Shown here: piece after piece, positions 7,649 through 17,192 of the stretch
How the letters are laid out: every line of letters begins with the position of its first letter
How positions within the stretch are numbered: the stretch's first letter is position 1
The notes under the pieces: model-generated
What the model was told of the DNA's origin: nothing
Seen by the model: the letters and a program-made list of their open reading frames with translations, nothing else
The model's database searches: none
Source of the DNA: JAUIBE01 sp035267185
GTDB taxonomy: Bacteria; Pseudomonadota; Gammaproteobacteria; Xanthomonadales; SZUA-36
Direction of reading: 5' to 3'
NCBI GenBank assembly: GCA_035267185.1
Contig: DATFLY010000045.1
Coordinates: 1 to 40,641 of the forward strand
DNA: 40,641 bases
Made by a program: the position numbers and the translations under genes

Positions 7649-9856
7649 CTAAAATCCCCGGAAGTTAAACGGATTTCCCAGGTAGAAGTAGACCGCTGAG
7701 TCACCTGTCTCATGATAACCCCACGCCAGGTATAGAGGCCCGATTGGTGTTCGAATGCCGGCAAACAGGCTGCCTGAATACTGCAATCCACTAAAAGACA
7801 TATCGTCAGCAAACTCCCAGACATTTCCAGCTTCTGCGGTCACCCCTGCCCAGACCGGCGCGATATCGATATCGACCAGGTTGCGCATATAAGTCAGCGA
7901 GAACAATCCCATTTGACGCCCGATAAGCTGGTCTGGAATCAGGCCGGAAAGACGCCCCAGCCCACCCAGTCGAAACCAGCGTTCAAGCGGCGCCTTGTCA
8001 TCAAAGCTGTAGCCTACCTGTGTCCGCGCGGTCAGGCTGTTGCGTCCAAACGTCCAGGCACCCGTGCCCTGGAAGAATGCCTGCTCGTACTGGCCACTTG
8101 CACCCAGCGCTTTGTCAGCAAAACTGTAGGCCAACAATGTCGAATACCCCTCGGTTGGGAAATAGATGTTGTCCAGGGAATCGTGTTGATGAGTGAGTAT
8201 CAGCTCACCCACCCTGACGTCATCATCAACCAGGAATGCAAAAGGCCCGATTTTTTCGTCTGCATCACCCCTGAAGTAGTTGTATGTAAGGCTCATTCGA
8301 TTGTTCGAATTGAAGTTCTTTCCCAACGCCACGGACGCGCCTGCGCCAGTGATTTCCAGTACGGAAATCAGCTCATTTTCGAAGTAGAGTGAATAGTTCT
8401 CACGACGATAAGCCACATCACTTTCGGTGAACCAGTTGGCCGCCTTGTCAATTGGCTGGTAGAAATTAAATTCCAGCTCATCCTCTCTGCCAAAAGACCC
8501 GAACACCCGCAGCTCCCCTCCGTAGGGATTGAGCGCATTTCGGGTATAAGCCGCACTCACCTTGAAGTCAGAGTCGCCTGAAAAATCATCAGAGAATTCC
8601 AGCCCAAGCTGGAGATAGTTGGGGCCCCAGCTTCGTGGCAGCGCATCAATATGAAGACCACGCTGACCGGCCGGGTCCTTGATCAGGCTGTAAGTGACAG
8701 ACTGAAACACATCTAGCGAATAAATCTGGTCAATGTTGCGTTCCAGCTGTGCCAGATCAAGCGGCTCGCCGGGAACTGCCTCGATCCGGGACAGGATTAT
8801 TTCATCATCAAGTTCTGACTGGTTGCTCAGGCTGATCGACTGGATGATGATTTGATCATCTGCCATCTGGGCCAACAGGCTTGTATCTCTGACCACACCA
8901 CCAGGCTGAGCCAGCGCCGACAGAAGCTGCTGATTTTCCAGGGCGACATCGTAGCCAAGTTGTGCATTTGCGGCAGCCTGACTGAAATCAGCAGAAGAAA
9001 CCCCGGTGAGGTCCGGCACCAGCAGGATGTCGCCCTGGCCAAGGGACTGGATTGCCTGCTCCGTGTTTCTGCGAGTCAGGAAGTTGGTGAGTTGTTCGGA
9101 AACACTCAACACCGAGACCAGCTCATCCTCTGTCAGTAATGGCGAACTCACATCGACGGCAATCACGATGTCTGCGCCCATTTCACGTGCAACAGATACC
9201 GGCAGGTTATTGGCCATACCGCCATCAACCAGCAGGTGCCCATCAAGCGGAACCGGTGCGAAATAACCGGGAATTGACATGCTTGCCCTGATTGCATCGG
9301 GCAGGCTTCCTTCGCTCAGAATGATCTCATGTCCCGTGCCAAGATCAGTGGCGACTGCACGGAAAGGAATCGCCAGGTCATCAAAATTCTGCGTATCAGC
9401 TACACCTATGAGGAATCGGTTGAACATCTGATCCAGGTGTTGTCCTTCAACAGCACCCATGGGGAACTGAAAATCTCCGTGATTAAAACCAACCCGGTAT
9501 GGAATAAGAACCCGCCGTTCGAGATCCTTCTGCCGCATGGTGGAATCTTTGCGATTTGGCCGATCGCGCAGAGCAGTTGTCCAGTCTGCGGCCTTGAGAA
9601 GGGCTTCAATTTCATCTGCAGAATACCCGGCCGAATAAAGCGCTCCAATGATGGCGCCCATGCTGGTGCCTGCAATGTAGTCAATCGGCACCTGGAGCTC
9701 TTCCAACCTTTTGAGCACACCGATATGCGCACCACCGCGCGCGCCTCCGCCACTCAGAGCCAGTCCAATTTTCAGGCGTTCCTGTGAATCATCGGTGCCA
9801 GGCAAAACCGGTCCTGCCACAAAAACAAACACCGTCACGATCAACCATCGATACAT
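7649..9856 (-). CDS. Patatin-like type Vd autotransporter (PlpD-like): signal peptide, phospholipase, POTRA, beta-barrel
   Basis: A 735-residue outer-membrane protein. A signal peptide (1-20) precedes a patatin lipase domain (about 28-290) with the oxyanion loop SGGGARGGAHIG (35-46), the nucleophile elbow GTSMG (Ser65) and DGG (Asp211), completing the Ser/Asp dyad. A POTRA-like segment follows (about 335-405: IIIQSISLSNQ...IDQIYSLDVFQSV), then a beta-barrel of the Omp85/BamA kind (about 411-735) that ends in Phe, the usual BAM recognition signal. The architecture is that of Pseudomonas PlpD. The start at 9856 is preferred over the ATG at 9862 because AAAGGAG lies at the right distance only for the former. 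The frame stays open far upstream, across the acs gene, but that is antisense and not coding. Confidence 0.93.
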   Translation of the reverse strand: MYRWLIVTVFVFVAGPVLPGTDDSQERLKIGLALSGGGARGGAHIGVLKRLEELQVPIDYIAGTSMGAIIGALYSAGYSADEIEALLKAADWTTALRDRPNRKDSTMRQKDLERRVLIPYRVGFNHGDFQFPMGAVEGQHLDQMFNRFLIGVADTQNFDDLAIPFRAVATDLGTGHEIILSEGSLPDAIRASMSIPGYFAPVPLDGHLLVDGGMANNLPVSVAREMGADIVIAVDVSSPLLTEDELVSVLSVSEQLTNFLTRRNTEQAIQSLGQGDILLVPDLTGVSSADFSQAAANAQLGYDVALENQQLLSALAQPGGVVRDTSLLAQMADDQIIIQSISLSNQSELDDEIILSRIEAVPGEPLDLAQLERNIDQIYSLDVFQSVTYSLIKDPAGQRGLHIDALPRSWGPNYLQLGLEFSDDFSGDSDFKVSAAYTRNALNPYGGELRVFGSFGREDELEFNFYQPIDKAANWFTESDVAYRRENYSLYFENELISVLEITGAGASVALGKNFNSNNRMSLTYNYFRGDADEKIGPFAFLVDDDVRVGELILTHQHDSLDNIYFPTEGYSTLLAYSFADKALGASGQYEQAFFQGTGAWTFGRNSLTARTQVGYSFDDKAPLERWFRLGGLGRLSGLIPDQLIGRQMGLFSLTYMRNLVDIDIAPVWAGVTAEAGNVWEFADDMSFSGLQYSGSLFAGIRTPIGPLYLAWGYHETGDSAVYFYLGNPFNFRGF

Positions 9857-10003
9857 CTGCATCTCCTTTGAACCAGTCCCTTGTGAAGATTTCCAGGAGG
9901 TAAAAACTGCACCCCGGGACAGGCCACAATGGTCGCACACCGACAATCCCATTGAAACGGCTACAATATGTACCCCTTGAACTGAACAAAGCACAGGTGA
10001 GCC
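9857..10003. promoter_or_regulatory. Divergent promoter region of patatin autotransporter and acetyl-CoA synthetase genes
   Basis: This 147-base spacer must carry both promoters. TACAAT (9962-9967) is a fair -10 for the synthetase gene, but no matching -35 is evident. AGGTGAG just before the acs ATG is its ribosome site, and AAAGGAG (on the minus strand) is that of the patatin gene. Confidence 0.4.
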
Positions 10004-11947
10004 ATGACCCAGCAGTACCCCGTCCGGCCTGAAGTAGAACAACGCGCCTGGATGACGCGCAAATCCTATGCCGATGCTTATCAACAGTCGGTAGATGACA
10101 ACGAAGGATTCTGGGCCAGGGTTGCTGAACGTCTCGACTGGAATCGATTCCCCCAACGCATAAAGGATGTTTCGTACAGGCGCGACGATTTGCACATCAG
10201 GTGGTTTGAGGACGGCGTGCTGAATGCCTGCTACAACTGCGTCGACCGTCACCTGGAAAAAAGGGGCGATCAGACAGCGATTATCTGGGAGGGCGATGAC
10301 CCCGCACGCGACAAACACATCAGCTACCGGGAATTGCATGACCAGGTTTGTCAAATGGCGAATGTATTGAAATCCCTGGGTGCAAATCGCGGTGATCGCA
10401 TCACCATCTATATGCCGATGATTCCCGAAGCAGCCTTTGCCATGCTCGCCTGCGCAAGGATTGGCGCTGTTCACTCGGTGGTTTTTGGTGGTTTTTCACC
10501 TGAAGCACTGGCAGGCCGAATCATCGATTGTGAATCAACATTGCTGATTACAGCTGATGAAGGACTACGCGGCGGGAAGATTGTACCGCTAAAGAAAAAT
10601 GTCGATGCTGCACGTCAGGTGGATGGTGTTTCAGACCACCTGGAATCGGTGTTGGTGGTTCGCAATACCGGAAACGGGATTTCCTGGGAGCCAGGAATTG
10701 ATCACTGGTACCACGAAGCATCAGAAAAGGTTGACAGTGATTGCCCCTGCGAAGAGATGAGCGCTGAAGACCCGCTGTTCATCCTCTATACCTCAGGATC
10801 AACCGGCAAGCCCAAGGGCGTATTGCACACCACGGGTGGTTACATGGTTTACGCCGCCTACACTCACGAAATCGTCTTCGATTATCACGACGGAGATATC
10901 TACTGGTGTACTGCCGATGTTGGCTGGGTCACAGGACACAGCTACATCGTCTACGGCCCCCTGGCCAATGGCGCAACCACCCTGATGTTTGAAGGCGTCC
11001 CCAACTACCCGGACGCCAGTCGGTTCTGGCAGGTCTGCGATAAGCACAAAGTGAATATCTGCTACACCGCACCGACTGCCATCCGCGCGCTAATGCGTGA
11101 AGGCGAAGGACCGGTGAAATCAACATCCAGGGCATCACTGCGTTTGCTGGGCACCGTGGGCGAACCGATTAACCCGGAAGCCTGGTCCTGGTATTACAAC
11201 GTGGTGGGCGAGGGCCGTTGCCCCATTGTCGACACCTGGTGGCAGACTGAAACGGGCGGAATCCTGATCTCTCCACTGGCAGGCGCAACCGCGCTCAAAC
11301 CCGGCTCAGCATCAACGCCATTGCCTGGCATTCAGCCTGCGATTGTTGATGAAAAAGGCAATGAAAAGGAGGGCGCAGCCGAGGGATTACTGGTGATCAA
11401 AGACAGCTGGCCCGGGCAAATGCGCACGGTTTACGGTGATCACCAGAGATTCGTCGATACTTATTTCTCAACCATCGACAACCGCTATTTCACCGGCGAT
11501 GGCGCGCGCCGTGATGAGGACGGCTATTACTGGATCACCGGGCGCGTGGATGATGTATTGAATGTTTCCGGGCATCGGCTCGGCACAGCCGAAGTTGAAA
11601 GCGCCCTGGTGGCCCACCAGGGCGTCGCCGAAGCAGCAGTGGTTGGCTACCCCCACGAGATCAAGGGCGAGGGGATCTACGCTTTTGTGACACCGGTGAA
11701 AGGGCAGGAGCCCAGCGATGAATTACACAACCAGCTGCGCTTGCAGGTGCGTAGCGAAATAGGTCCGATCGCGACCCCCGACATCATACATTTCACCAAT
11801 GCGCTGCCAAAGACTCGTTCCGGAAAAATCATGCGCAGAATCCTGCGCAAAATCGCTGGCAACGATACCGAGAACCTGGGTGACACCTCGACCCTGGCTG
11901 AACCAGACGTTGTGGATCGCCTGATAGAGGGTCGCAAGAATATTTAG
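10004..11947 (+). CDS. acs: Acetyl-coenzyme A synthetase
   Basis: This enzyme makes acetyl-CoA from acetate, ATP and CoA through acetyl-AMP, and lets cells use acetate. The 647 residues match the family length. Visible features are the phosphate loop YTSGSTGKPKG (262-272), the acyl-pocket segment DTWWQTETGG with Trp413, which limits the substrate to acetate, the hinge region YFTGDGARRDEDGYYWITGR (495-514), and PKTRSGKIMRR, whose Lys608 is the catalytic lysine acetylated by Pat-type enzymes and reactivated by sirtuins. Cytosolic monomer. It stands alone, divergent from the patatin gene, and stops just before a strong hairpin. Confidence 0.97.
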   Translation: MTQQYPVRPEVEQRAWMTRKSYADAYQQSVDDNEGFWARVAERLDWNRFPQRIKDVSYRRDDLHIRWFEDGVLNACYNCVDRHLEKRGDQTAIIWEGDDPARDKHISYRELHDQVCQMANVLKSLGANRGDRITIYMPMIPEAAFAMLACARIGAVHSVVFGGFSPEALAGRIIDCESTLLITADEGLRGGKIVPLKKNVDAARQVDGVSDHLESVLVVRNTGNGISWEPGIDHWYHEASEKVDSDCPCEEMSAEDPLFILYTSGSTGKPKGVLHTTGGYMVYAAYTHEIVFDYHDGDIYWCTADVGWVTGHSYIVYGPLANGATTLMFEGVPNYPDASRFWQVCDKHKVNICYTAPTAIRALMREGEGPVKSTSRASLRLLGTVGEPINPEAWSWYYNVVGEGRCPIVDTWWQTETGGILISPLAGATALKPGSASTPLPGIQPAIVDEKGNEKEGAAEGLLVIKDSWPGQMRTVYGDHQRFVDTYFSTIDNRYFTGDGARRDEDGYYWITGRVDDVLNVSGHRLGTAEVESALVAHQGVAEAAVVGYPHEIKGEGIYAFVTPVKGQEPSDELHNQLRLQVRSEIGPIATPDIIHFTNALPKTRSGKIMRRILRKIAGNDTENLGDTSTLAEPDVVDRLIEGRKNI

Positions 11948-11960
11948 CTGATGATGAACA

Positions 11961-11985
11961 CGGACCCGGGCAATACCCGGGTCCG
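11961..11985. terminator. Perfect 10-base-pair hairpin between convergent acs and BON-LysM genes
   Basis: CGGACCCGGG (11961-11970), a CAATA loop and CCCGGGTCCG (11976-11985) form a perfect stem 14 bases after the acs stop. A long T-run is missing on both sides, so it is either a weak bidirectional terminator or an RNA-stabilising 3' hairpin. Confidence 0.7.
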
Positions 11986-12005
11986 CAATCATTCATTCAA
12001 AAGGA

Positions 12006-12587
12006 TCAGTCCTCCAGGTCGGGAATGGTCAGTTCCTGCCCGGGGAAAATCTTGTCCGGATCGTCCAGAAGATCCTTGTTGGCCTCGAAAATTTTCATGT
12101 ATTTCGAGCCATTTCCATAGTGCTCTTCAGAAATTTTCCAGAGCGTATCACCCGACTGAACCGTGTAGGTCTTCGCACCGGCCGGCGCACCACCTTCAAC
12201 TTCGCTTGCGCCTCCGGGCGCATCGACCGATCCGACCTGCGAATCTGGCTCAGCGCTTGGTATTTCAACAGGCTCGACCTTCACCGGCTTTACTTCCACC
12301 GGTTCAACCACCACGGGCTCTTCAGCCACCGGGGCTTCGACATTCATATGATCGTGGACCCCATTGATGCCGTCGATGCCCTTGAGGATTTCCGGGATGC
12401 GTTGACGGTCTTCAACGCTGGCCACGGTGCCGCTGACTGTTACATTTCCATCAGCAGCAAAACTCATTTTCAGGCCGGAAGGGTCGATTCCATTGTCCCT
12501 CAGCACCTGGCTGGGACTGATTGTGACATCAGGCTCAGGTTCTTTTTTTCCGCCCAATGCATTCTTCAGGCTGTCCAGAAATCCCAT
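12006..12587 (-). CDS. BON and LysM domain protein (Kbp/YgaU-like)
   Basis: The 193-residue protein has the layout of E. coli Kbp (YgaU), a potassium-binding BON-LysM protein: a short MGFLDSLKNALGG helix, a BON domain (about 22-85, with VTVSGTVASVEDRQRIPEIL), and a LysM domain at the end (about 138-190, YTVQSGDTLWKISEEHYGN...FPGQELTIP). Between them is an extra Pro/Val/Glu-rich linker (about 87-135, repeating VEPVEVKPVKVEPVE) that E. coli Kbp lacks, hence the larger size. There is no signal peptide, as in Kbp. GAGGAG ahead of the ATG is a good ribosome site. A role in ionic stress sensing is inferred from the family only. Confidence 0.88.
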   Translation of the reverse strand: MGFLDSLKNALGGKKEPEPDVTISPSQVLRDNGIDPSGLKMSFAADGNVTVSGTVASVEDRQRIPEILKGIDGINGVHDHMNVEAPVAEEPVVVEPVEVKPVKVEPVEIPSAEPDSQVGSVDAPGGASEVEGGAPAGAKTYTVQSGDTLWKISEEHYGNGSKYMKIFEANKDLLDDPDKIFPGQELTIPDLED

Positions 12588-12664
12588 TTCTCTCTCCTCA
12601 GATATTTTTGTTTGTCAGGTGTTCCTGCATCAATTGTACCCCCGTTGCACCAACAACAACGGAC

Positions 12665-14359
12665 TTACAATCCACCATGCTCAATAGGTCGCTCGCGATG
12701 CATCAGGATCCACTCTGCCCCTTCGCCCAAAGCAGCTTCTCCGAGCGCTTTCAGCACACGACGTTGAAATTCGGGATCGCTCCGCTCTTCTGTCAGTTGT
12801 CGGGCATTGCCGAAAATCTTTTCCATGAACTGATATTGCTTGATGAGTTCCTTTTCCGCCTTCTTGTTGGACATTGCTTCCCTGACGCCGGCAATCAGGG
12901 GCAGCAAACCCATCAGGATCAGGACGACTTCCCTTTGTTCATCACTGAGTTTGTCACCCAGCACCAACAGTGCAACTGCCAGCGAGATGCCTGTCCACAA
13001 ACAAGCTGCTCCCAGTCGCTGAGTTTTGCGATACGTGACCTCGTTCCGGGTCGACTTTACCGAGTAGTATCCCAATTGACCCGTCCTGTTTTGCTGGTCG
13101 CCTATCCAGCTGTCAATGGTCCATGTCAGCCATTCCCGTGACGGCTCGACGCCTCGCTCCCGATGGGCGCTGGCGGTGCGCATCACATGGCGAATCCAGC
13201 CCAGTTCCACATCCTGTTTATGCAAAAACGTGTCGTAGGCAAAGCCCGGGGAATGGGGATCAACCACACCGGAAACATTCCAGTAAAACTGTACCCGTAG
13301 CGCTTCGGCCAGGGCACGGTAATCCAGGTACTTTCGATGCCATTGCCGACGGTCGCCCACCAGGTGCAGAATCACGCCGCCGAAAAACAATGCAAGGAAA
13401 GTCGCCAGCAGCCAGGTGAGACTGGTTCTTTCTGAGTAGACAATGAACAACAAGCCCATGATGACAGCCAGTGAATACATGGCATTCAGGCTGCTGTTGA
13501 CGCGTTTCTGGAAATGAATGGCCAGCCAGTCACTTGCCATGAACAGATGTTCAACCATCGAGGCACCCGGCGGGATCGGAGAGTCGGGAGGATTTTCCAG
13601 GAGCGGATATGCCTCCTTGTTGATCGAATTGGAATACCGCCTGGTGTCCTGGTCGAACTCGCTGAGGCGATCAAGCATGGCGCCGTACTCTGTCGGAATA
13701 TCATCGCCTTCAGCCTGGTGAAAATGCGAGGTCATCCATCGATCTTTGCCTGCTTCCAGGCCATCGGCCGGGGCACCACCCGGCCGGTCACGACCGGTGA
13801 CAATGTGAAATGCAAGGTCATTTTCGTTGTCGGCAAGCAGGCTGGCCGCAGACATCTCGTCCTCAAAGCCAGGCATCACGGCGGTCAGGTGATAGCGAAC
13901 AACCGAAGATGTGCCACCCAGGGCGGCATTATCTTTTCCGTCCCACAGCGCCAGCAGAATCTGGCAGTGATTGGAAAGAAATACACCAAGCTGGGCATAG
14001 TGCCAGCTGCGGGTGTCCTGGTCTTTCAGATCAGCGCCTGGGCGCGAAGGCAGTGTAATGATGCGTTCGGCTTTTGCCAGGAGGCCTTCAAATTCCCTGG
14101 CCGCCGATTCTGAATCGTAATCAACCAGGTATTCCTCCCTGGCCATGGGCAATACAGCCGTGAAGGGAATACCCATCTCAACAGCCACTTCTGCAACAAG
14201 CGAATCAGCGCCCTCAGCGAGCGCACCAAGAAGCTCAAGAGGTAAATTTGGAAAACGAGCCTGGAGAGATTCGAAAAATGCGCGAACTTCTTTCCGCAGG
14301 CGCACCTTCTCACCGGGCGCTATGTCCCGGTGGCCGGTGATGCCTACGGTGAGCCGCAT
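12665..14359 (-). CDS. SLOG-domain protein with four transmembrane helices (SLATT-like C-terminus)
   Basis: A 564-residue protein. Residues 1 to about 190 look like a SLOG (SMF/DprA-LOG) Rossmann domain: VGITGHRD (5-12), ALAEGADSLVAEVA (46-59), and QILLALWDGKDN...GGTSSVV (133-154), which form the nucleotide-ligand pocket in relatives. Residues 293-309, 314-334, 449-467 and 477-493 are hydrophobic helices. The region HRKYLDYRALAEALRVQFYW (341-360) and the end AEWILMHRERPIE (548-560) recall SLATT/DUF4231 membrane effector modules. In the family, SLOG domains sense nucleotide-derived signals and SLATT domains are predicted pores. Its ATG shares one base with the TGA of the upstream secreted-protein gene, so the two are coupled. 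Function unproven; a membrane effector gated by a small ligand is my inference. Confidence 0.75.
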   Translation of the reverse strand: MRLTVGITGHRDIAPGEKVRLRKEVRAFFESLQARFPNLPLELLGALAEGADSLVAEVAVEMGIPFTAVLPMAREEYLVDYDSESAAREFEGLLAKAERIITLPSRPGADLKDQDTRSWHYAQLGVFLSNHCQILLALWDGKDNAALGGTSSVVRYHLTAVMPGFEDEMSAASLLADNENDLAFHIVTGRDRPGGAPADGLEAGKDRWMTSHFHQAEGDDIPTEYGAMLDRLSEFDQDTRRYSNSINKEAYPLLENPPDSPIPPGASMVEHLFMASDWLAIHFQKRVNSSLNAMYSLAVIMGLLFIVYSERTSLTWLLATFLALFFGGVILHLVGDRRQWHRKYLDYRALAEALRVQFYWNVSGVVDPHSPGFAYDTFLHKQDVELGWIRHVMRTASAHRERGVEPSREWLTWTIDSWIGDQQNRTGQLGYYSVKSTRNEVTYRKTQRLGAACLWTGISLAVALLVLGDKLSDEQREVVLILMGLLPLIAGVREAMSNKKAEKELIKQYQFMEKIFGNARQLTEERSDPEFQRRVLKALGEAALGEGAEWILMHRERPIEHGGL

Positions 14360-14946
14360 CACCCTGAGGGTCGACCCCGATTATCGACCCGAGGATCAAA
14401 CTCAATAACATTCCGCGCGCCACGCCCGTTAGTTGCACAACTCTCGACCCGGACCTTGTACCAGATCGAATAAGGGGCGGTATTAAGATTTTGAACAACC
14501 ATCATGTTTCCCTGGGTCTCGACATTTGCAACCCCGGTGATCGGGTCTGCATCAAAATCCTTCGCTGCCTGATCCGACAGGTTACCCCAACCGTCCGGTC
14601 CGGGTTTGTCAGGCGGATTGTTCACGTCACCTTCTCCACCCAGGACTATATCTTTGAGGCGCCAGCTGCCTTCGTGCGTACAGTCGTAGTTGCCATTGGT
14701 AAGGCTGACTCGAATTTCGGCCTCTTCTCCGGTTGGCACGTCATAGCATCCGGCATGCGATTTTGTCATGCAGTTTGAAGCCCTGCTGCCGGGTTCATAT
14801 ACATCGACCTTATTATTGCCACCCATGGCATCTCTGCCGTCTGGCACGACCATAACCTGGAAATCTATGATTTCTTTGGCAAATACACCTCCAGACAAGA
14901 TGCTGCTCACCAGAAGCACACAAACACTCACTGTCCTCAAACCCAT
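14359..14946 (-). CDS. Small secreted protein, paralogue of the lipoprotein at 17193-17783
   Basis: No known family recognised. With the start at 14946 (GGAG six bases upstream) the protein has 195 residues and a clean signal peptide, MGLRTVSVCVLLVSSILSGG, ending VFA-K. The mature part carries four Cys, probably two disulfides, and the segments GNLSDQAAKDF, NLNTAPYSIWYKVRVESC and DPRVDNRG. These align with GNISQTAQADF, DMNTAEYDIWYTLYAHQC and DPRVRNHG of the lipoprotein gene two positions upstream, so the two are paralogues. Periplasmic location is expected. The frame is open 30 codons further upstream, into the 3' flank of the TIR gene, but that part has no signal character. TGA overlaps the ATG of the SLOG gene. 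Confidence 0.8.
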   Translation of the reverse strand: MGLRTVSVCVLLVSSILSGGVFAKEIIDFQVMVVPDGRDAMGGNNKVDVYEPGSRASNCMTKSHAGCYDVPTGEEAEIRVSLTNGNYDCTHEGSWRLKDIVLGGEGDVNNPPDKPGPDGWGNLSDQAAKDFDADPITGVANVETQGNMMVVQNLNTAPYSIWYKVRVESCATNGRGARNVIEFDPRVDNRGRPSG

Positions 14947-15017
14947 TCCGCTCTCCATTTTCTCATTGGTATTGGTGGAGATTTCCTTATCGAATTGCGC
15001 TGCCTGAACGTTTGAGA

Positions 15018-17126
15018 TCAACCGCTCCCCTGGCATAAATCATAGTGATTACAAATCCTGACAAACCCCGGTTCAAAATAGCCCTTGCTTAACAGCTCTT
15101 TGGCATGTGCCCTGGCGCTCGAAACGTTTTCATCACGCAGTTCCTGCAAAACCAGCAGATGTCTTTCAATGCAACTCAGGTAGGGCTGAGAATCGTCTAT
15201 TTTAATTTCAGGCAGTGTGTCTGCCATCGAACGCGTTATTTCGATATCACTTCCATAGTGCCAGATCAGGAATCTGGCAAAGCTGATATCCCCAAGCCAT
15301 AACTTCGGGTCTGCACCTGCCTCTATCCAGTCATCCATTTGTCGCACGACCTCAGACCATGCTTTCTCTGCATGATCGTCATGCCCGGCCATCCAGGCGA
15401 TATCGGAAAATCTTAGCAAATAATCAATCCACCCCGAGCGCCGACGATGATCTTCATCACCCCCGGCCTGCAGAACTTGTCGCATCGGTTCATATACTTC
15501 CTGCAGATCTATAAGAGCTTCTTCGAACTGACCCAATTCAGCTTTCATGACGGCAATATATACCCGGCCAAGAAGCTCATCCCAGAGGAAGTGCATATTA
15601 CTTGGCTCGGCTAAATAGAGGTCAGCAACTACCCTGGTGGCCTCCTTGTATTGTTCCATTGCCTGCCCGGTCAGGCCAACCTGCCTTGAGATGTATGCCA
15701 ACCCCCGGTTTGCATAGGCATACCGCTGTTTCCTGTTCATGTTTGCAGGCTCTTCTTCCATGGTTTCGCGAGCAATCCGCAGGCTTTCCTGCCTGGATTT
15801 AAGTGCACCCCCCAGGTCACAAAGCAAAAGCTGAGTATCGGCCTGCCAGGCCAATGCTTCCCCATACTCACTGGTGTATCCGTGATTCCCCGGATCCAGT
15901 TCAATTGCCTTACGATTCAACTCAACCGATGATGTGATTCGCTCCAGGGCAAGTGCAATATCACCGCTTTCTCTGCGATTAACCAGAGCAGCAATATTGC
16001 CTTGAGCATATGACTGCTCCATGATCCATTCGGGATTCGACGGATCGAGTTCGGTAAGACGATCAGAGTATTGCAGATAACGTTCAAATGACTCTTGAGC
16101 AGCCTCAAACTCCCCCAGCTCCAGGTAAACGTACCCCACCCAAAACTCATCCTGGCCCAGTTCGTAGATCCGCTCGATATTCTGAGGTTCGCGAAGGTGA
16201 AGTTCGTGAGTGACTTCCCTGGACTTTTCAAACGCGACCATCGCATCTTCCAACTTGCCCTGTTCCATTGCGACCTCACCCAACTGACGCAAGACCTTGG
16301 CCTTCTGCAACAGGGATCCGTCACTCTCTTCCTGTGGATTCAGCGTATCCAGGTATTGCTGAACCGCACCGCCGACGTCTTCAAGGATGTCGAGTTGGCC
16401 GACTTCATCAAGCTTTTCCTTTAAGTCATCGACCATGTAATCAACCAGATCCTCGGCATGCTGGCGCCGGGTCTCAGCCTGGTCACGGGCTGTTATGGCG
16501 ACAATGGCCAAAATACTCGTGATCAAAGCAATGGCAATGGCGCCACTTCCCGCCACCATCCACAACCTATGCTTGCGCTGCATGTCTCGCTGGCGAAGAT
16601 CGTCAAGCCTGATTCCCAGAATCCCGGCAACCAGTTTGAGGCGTGCCAGTGACTTACCATCAGCCCACTTGCGGGCATCGGCACCAAGTGGCTCCTGAAT
16701 TCCACCATCTCCTGCTTCGACCATTGCAGGAGGAAAACAACGGGTTTCTGATTCTGTTGAATTTGGGTCGCCCTCAACAATCAGGGCCAGGATTCGATTT
16801 CCGCGCCCGAGCTCTTTGAAGAAACGGATCTCCTCGTTGACCCAGGGTGAGGCTGCTGCTGCAGGTGAACAAATGACGATCAGAGTCTCGGAAGCCGTCA
16901 ATTCGGCCCGCACACTGGTAGTCAGGTCTGCGGCTGAAGACAGGTCTTCGCGATCGCGAAAAACGGGAGCTACACGTGCGGGGACTTTTCCGTGCTTGCC
17001 CGGGCTCCCGACAAGTCGCCGCGGAATACGGTAGGACTCGAGAGACTTCTGGAGCCATCGGCCCCATTCCTCGTCGTTATGGCTATAGCTGATAAAGGCC
17101 TTGTAACGAATACCTGTTTCGCTCAT
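15018..17126 (-). CDS. TIR-domain protein with a single transmembrane helix and C-terminal TPR repeats
   Basis: A 702-residue membrane protein. Residues 6 to about 125 form a TIR domain: YKAFISYSHNDEEWGRWL (8-25), VAPVFRDREDLSS (52-64), LIVICSPAAAASPWVNEEI (82-100) and ILALIVEGDPN (112-122). Glu98 or Glu99 in WVNEEI is at the place of the catalytic Glu of NAD-cleaving TIRs. A basic stretch (RQRDMQRKHR) precedes one hydrophobic helix (about 189-213), which predicts a cytosolic TIR and a periplasmic remainder. Residues about 220-690 are alpha-helical TPR units. TIR enzymes can hydrolyse or cyclise NAD+ for signalling or toxicity; activity here is inferred. ATG at 17126 is preceded by AGAGGG. 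It lies between two genes for paralogous exported proteins and upstream of a SLOG membrane protein. Confidence 0.85.
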   Translation of the reverse strand: MSETGIRYKAFISYSHNDEEWGRWLQKSLESYRIPRRLVGSPGKHGKVPARVAPVFRDREDLSSAADLTTSVRAELTASETLIVICSPAAAASPWVNEEIRFFKELGRGNRILALIVEGDPNSTESETRCFPPAMVEAGDGGIQEPLGADARKWADGKSLARLKLVAGILGIRLDDLRQRDMQRKHRLWMVAGSGAIAIALITSILAIVAITARDQAETRRQHAEDLVDYMVDDLKEKLDEVGQLDILEDVGGAVQQYLDTLNPQEESDGSLLQKAKVLRQLGEVAMEQGKLEDAMVAFEKSREVTHELHLREPQNIERIYELGQDEFWVGYVYLELGEFEAAQESFERYLQYSDRLTELDPSNPEWIMEQSYAQGNIAALVNRRESGDIALALERITSSVELNRKAIELDPGNHGYTSEYGEALAWQADTQLLLCDLGGALKSRQESLRIARETMEEEPANMNRKQRYAYANRGLAYISRQVGLTGQAMEQYKEATRVVADLYLAEPSNMHFLWDELLGRVYIAVMKAELGQFEEALIDLQEVYEPMRQVLQAGGDEDHRRRSGWIDYLLRFSDIAWMAGHDDHAEKAWSEVVRQMDDWIEAGADPKLWLGDISFARFLIWHYGSDIEITRSMADTLPEIKIDDSQPYLSCIERHLLVLQELRDENVSSARAHAKELLSKGYFEPGFVRICNHYDLCQGSG

Positions 17127-17192
17127 CAAAGCCCTCTGAAAACCAGTGCTGCTGATCTGCGGATTGTAACTTAATGCGACCCGAAGGTAGTG

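Noticed and set aside
9857..10474. In-frame 5' extension of the patatin gene, open across the acs start region
   Set aside because: It is antisense to a clear acetyl-CoA synthetase, has no signal or domain, and the true start has a matching ribosome site plus signal peptide.
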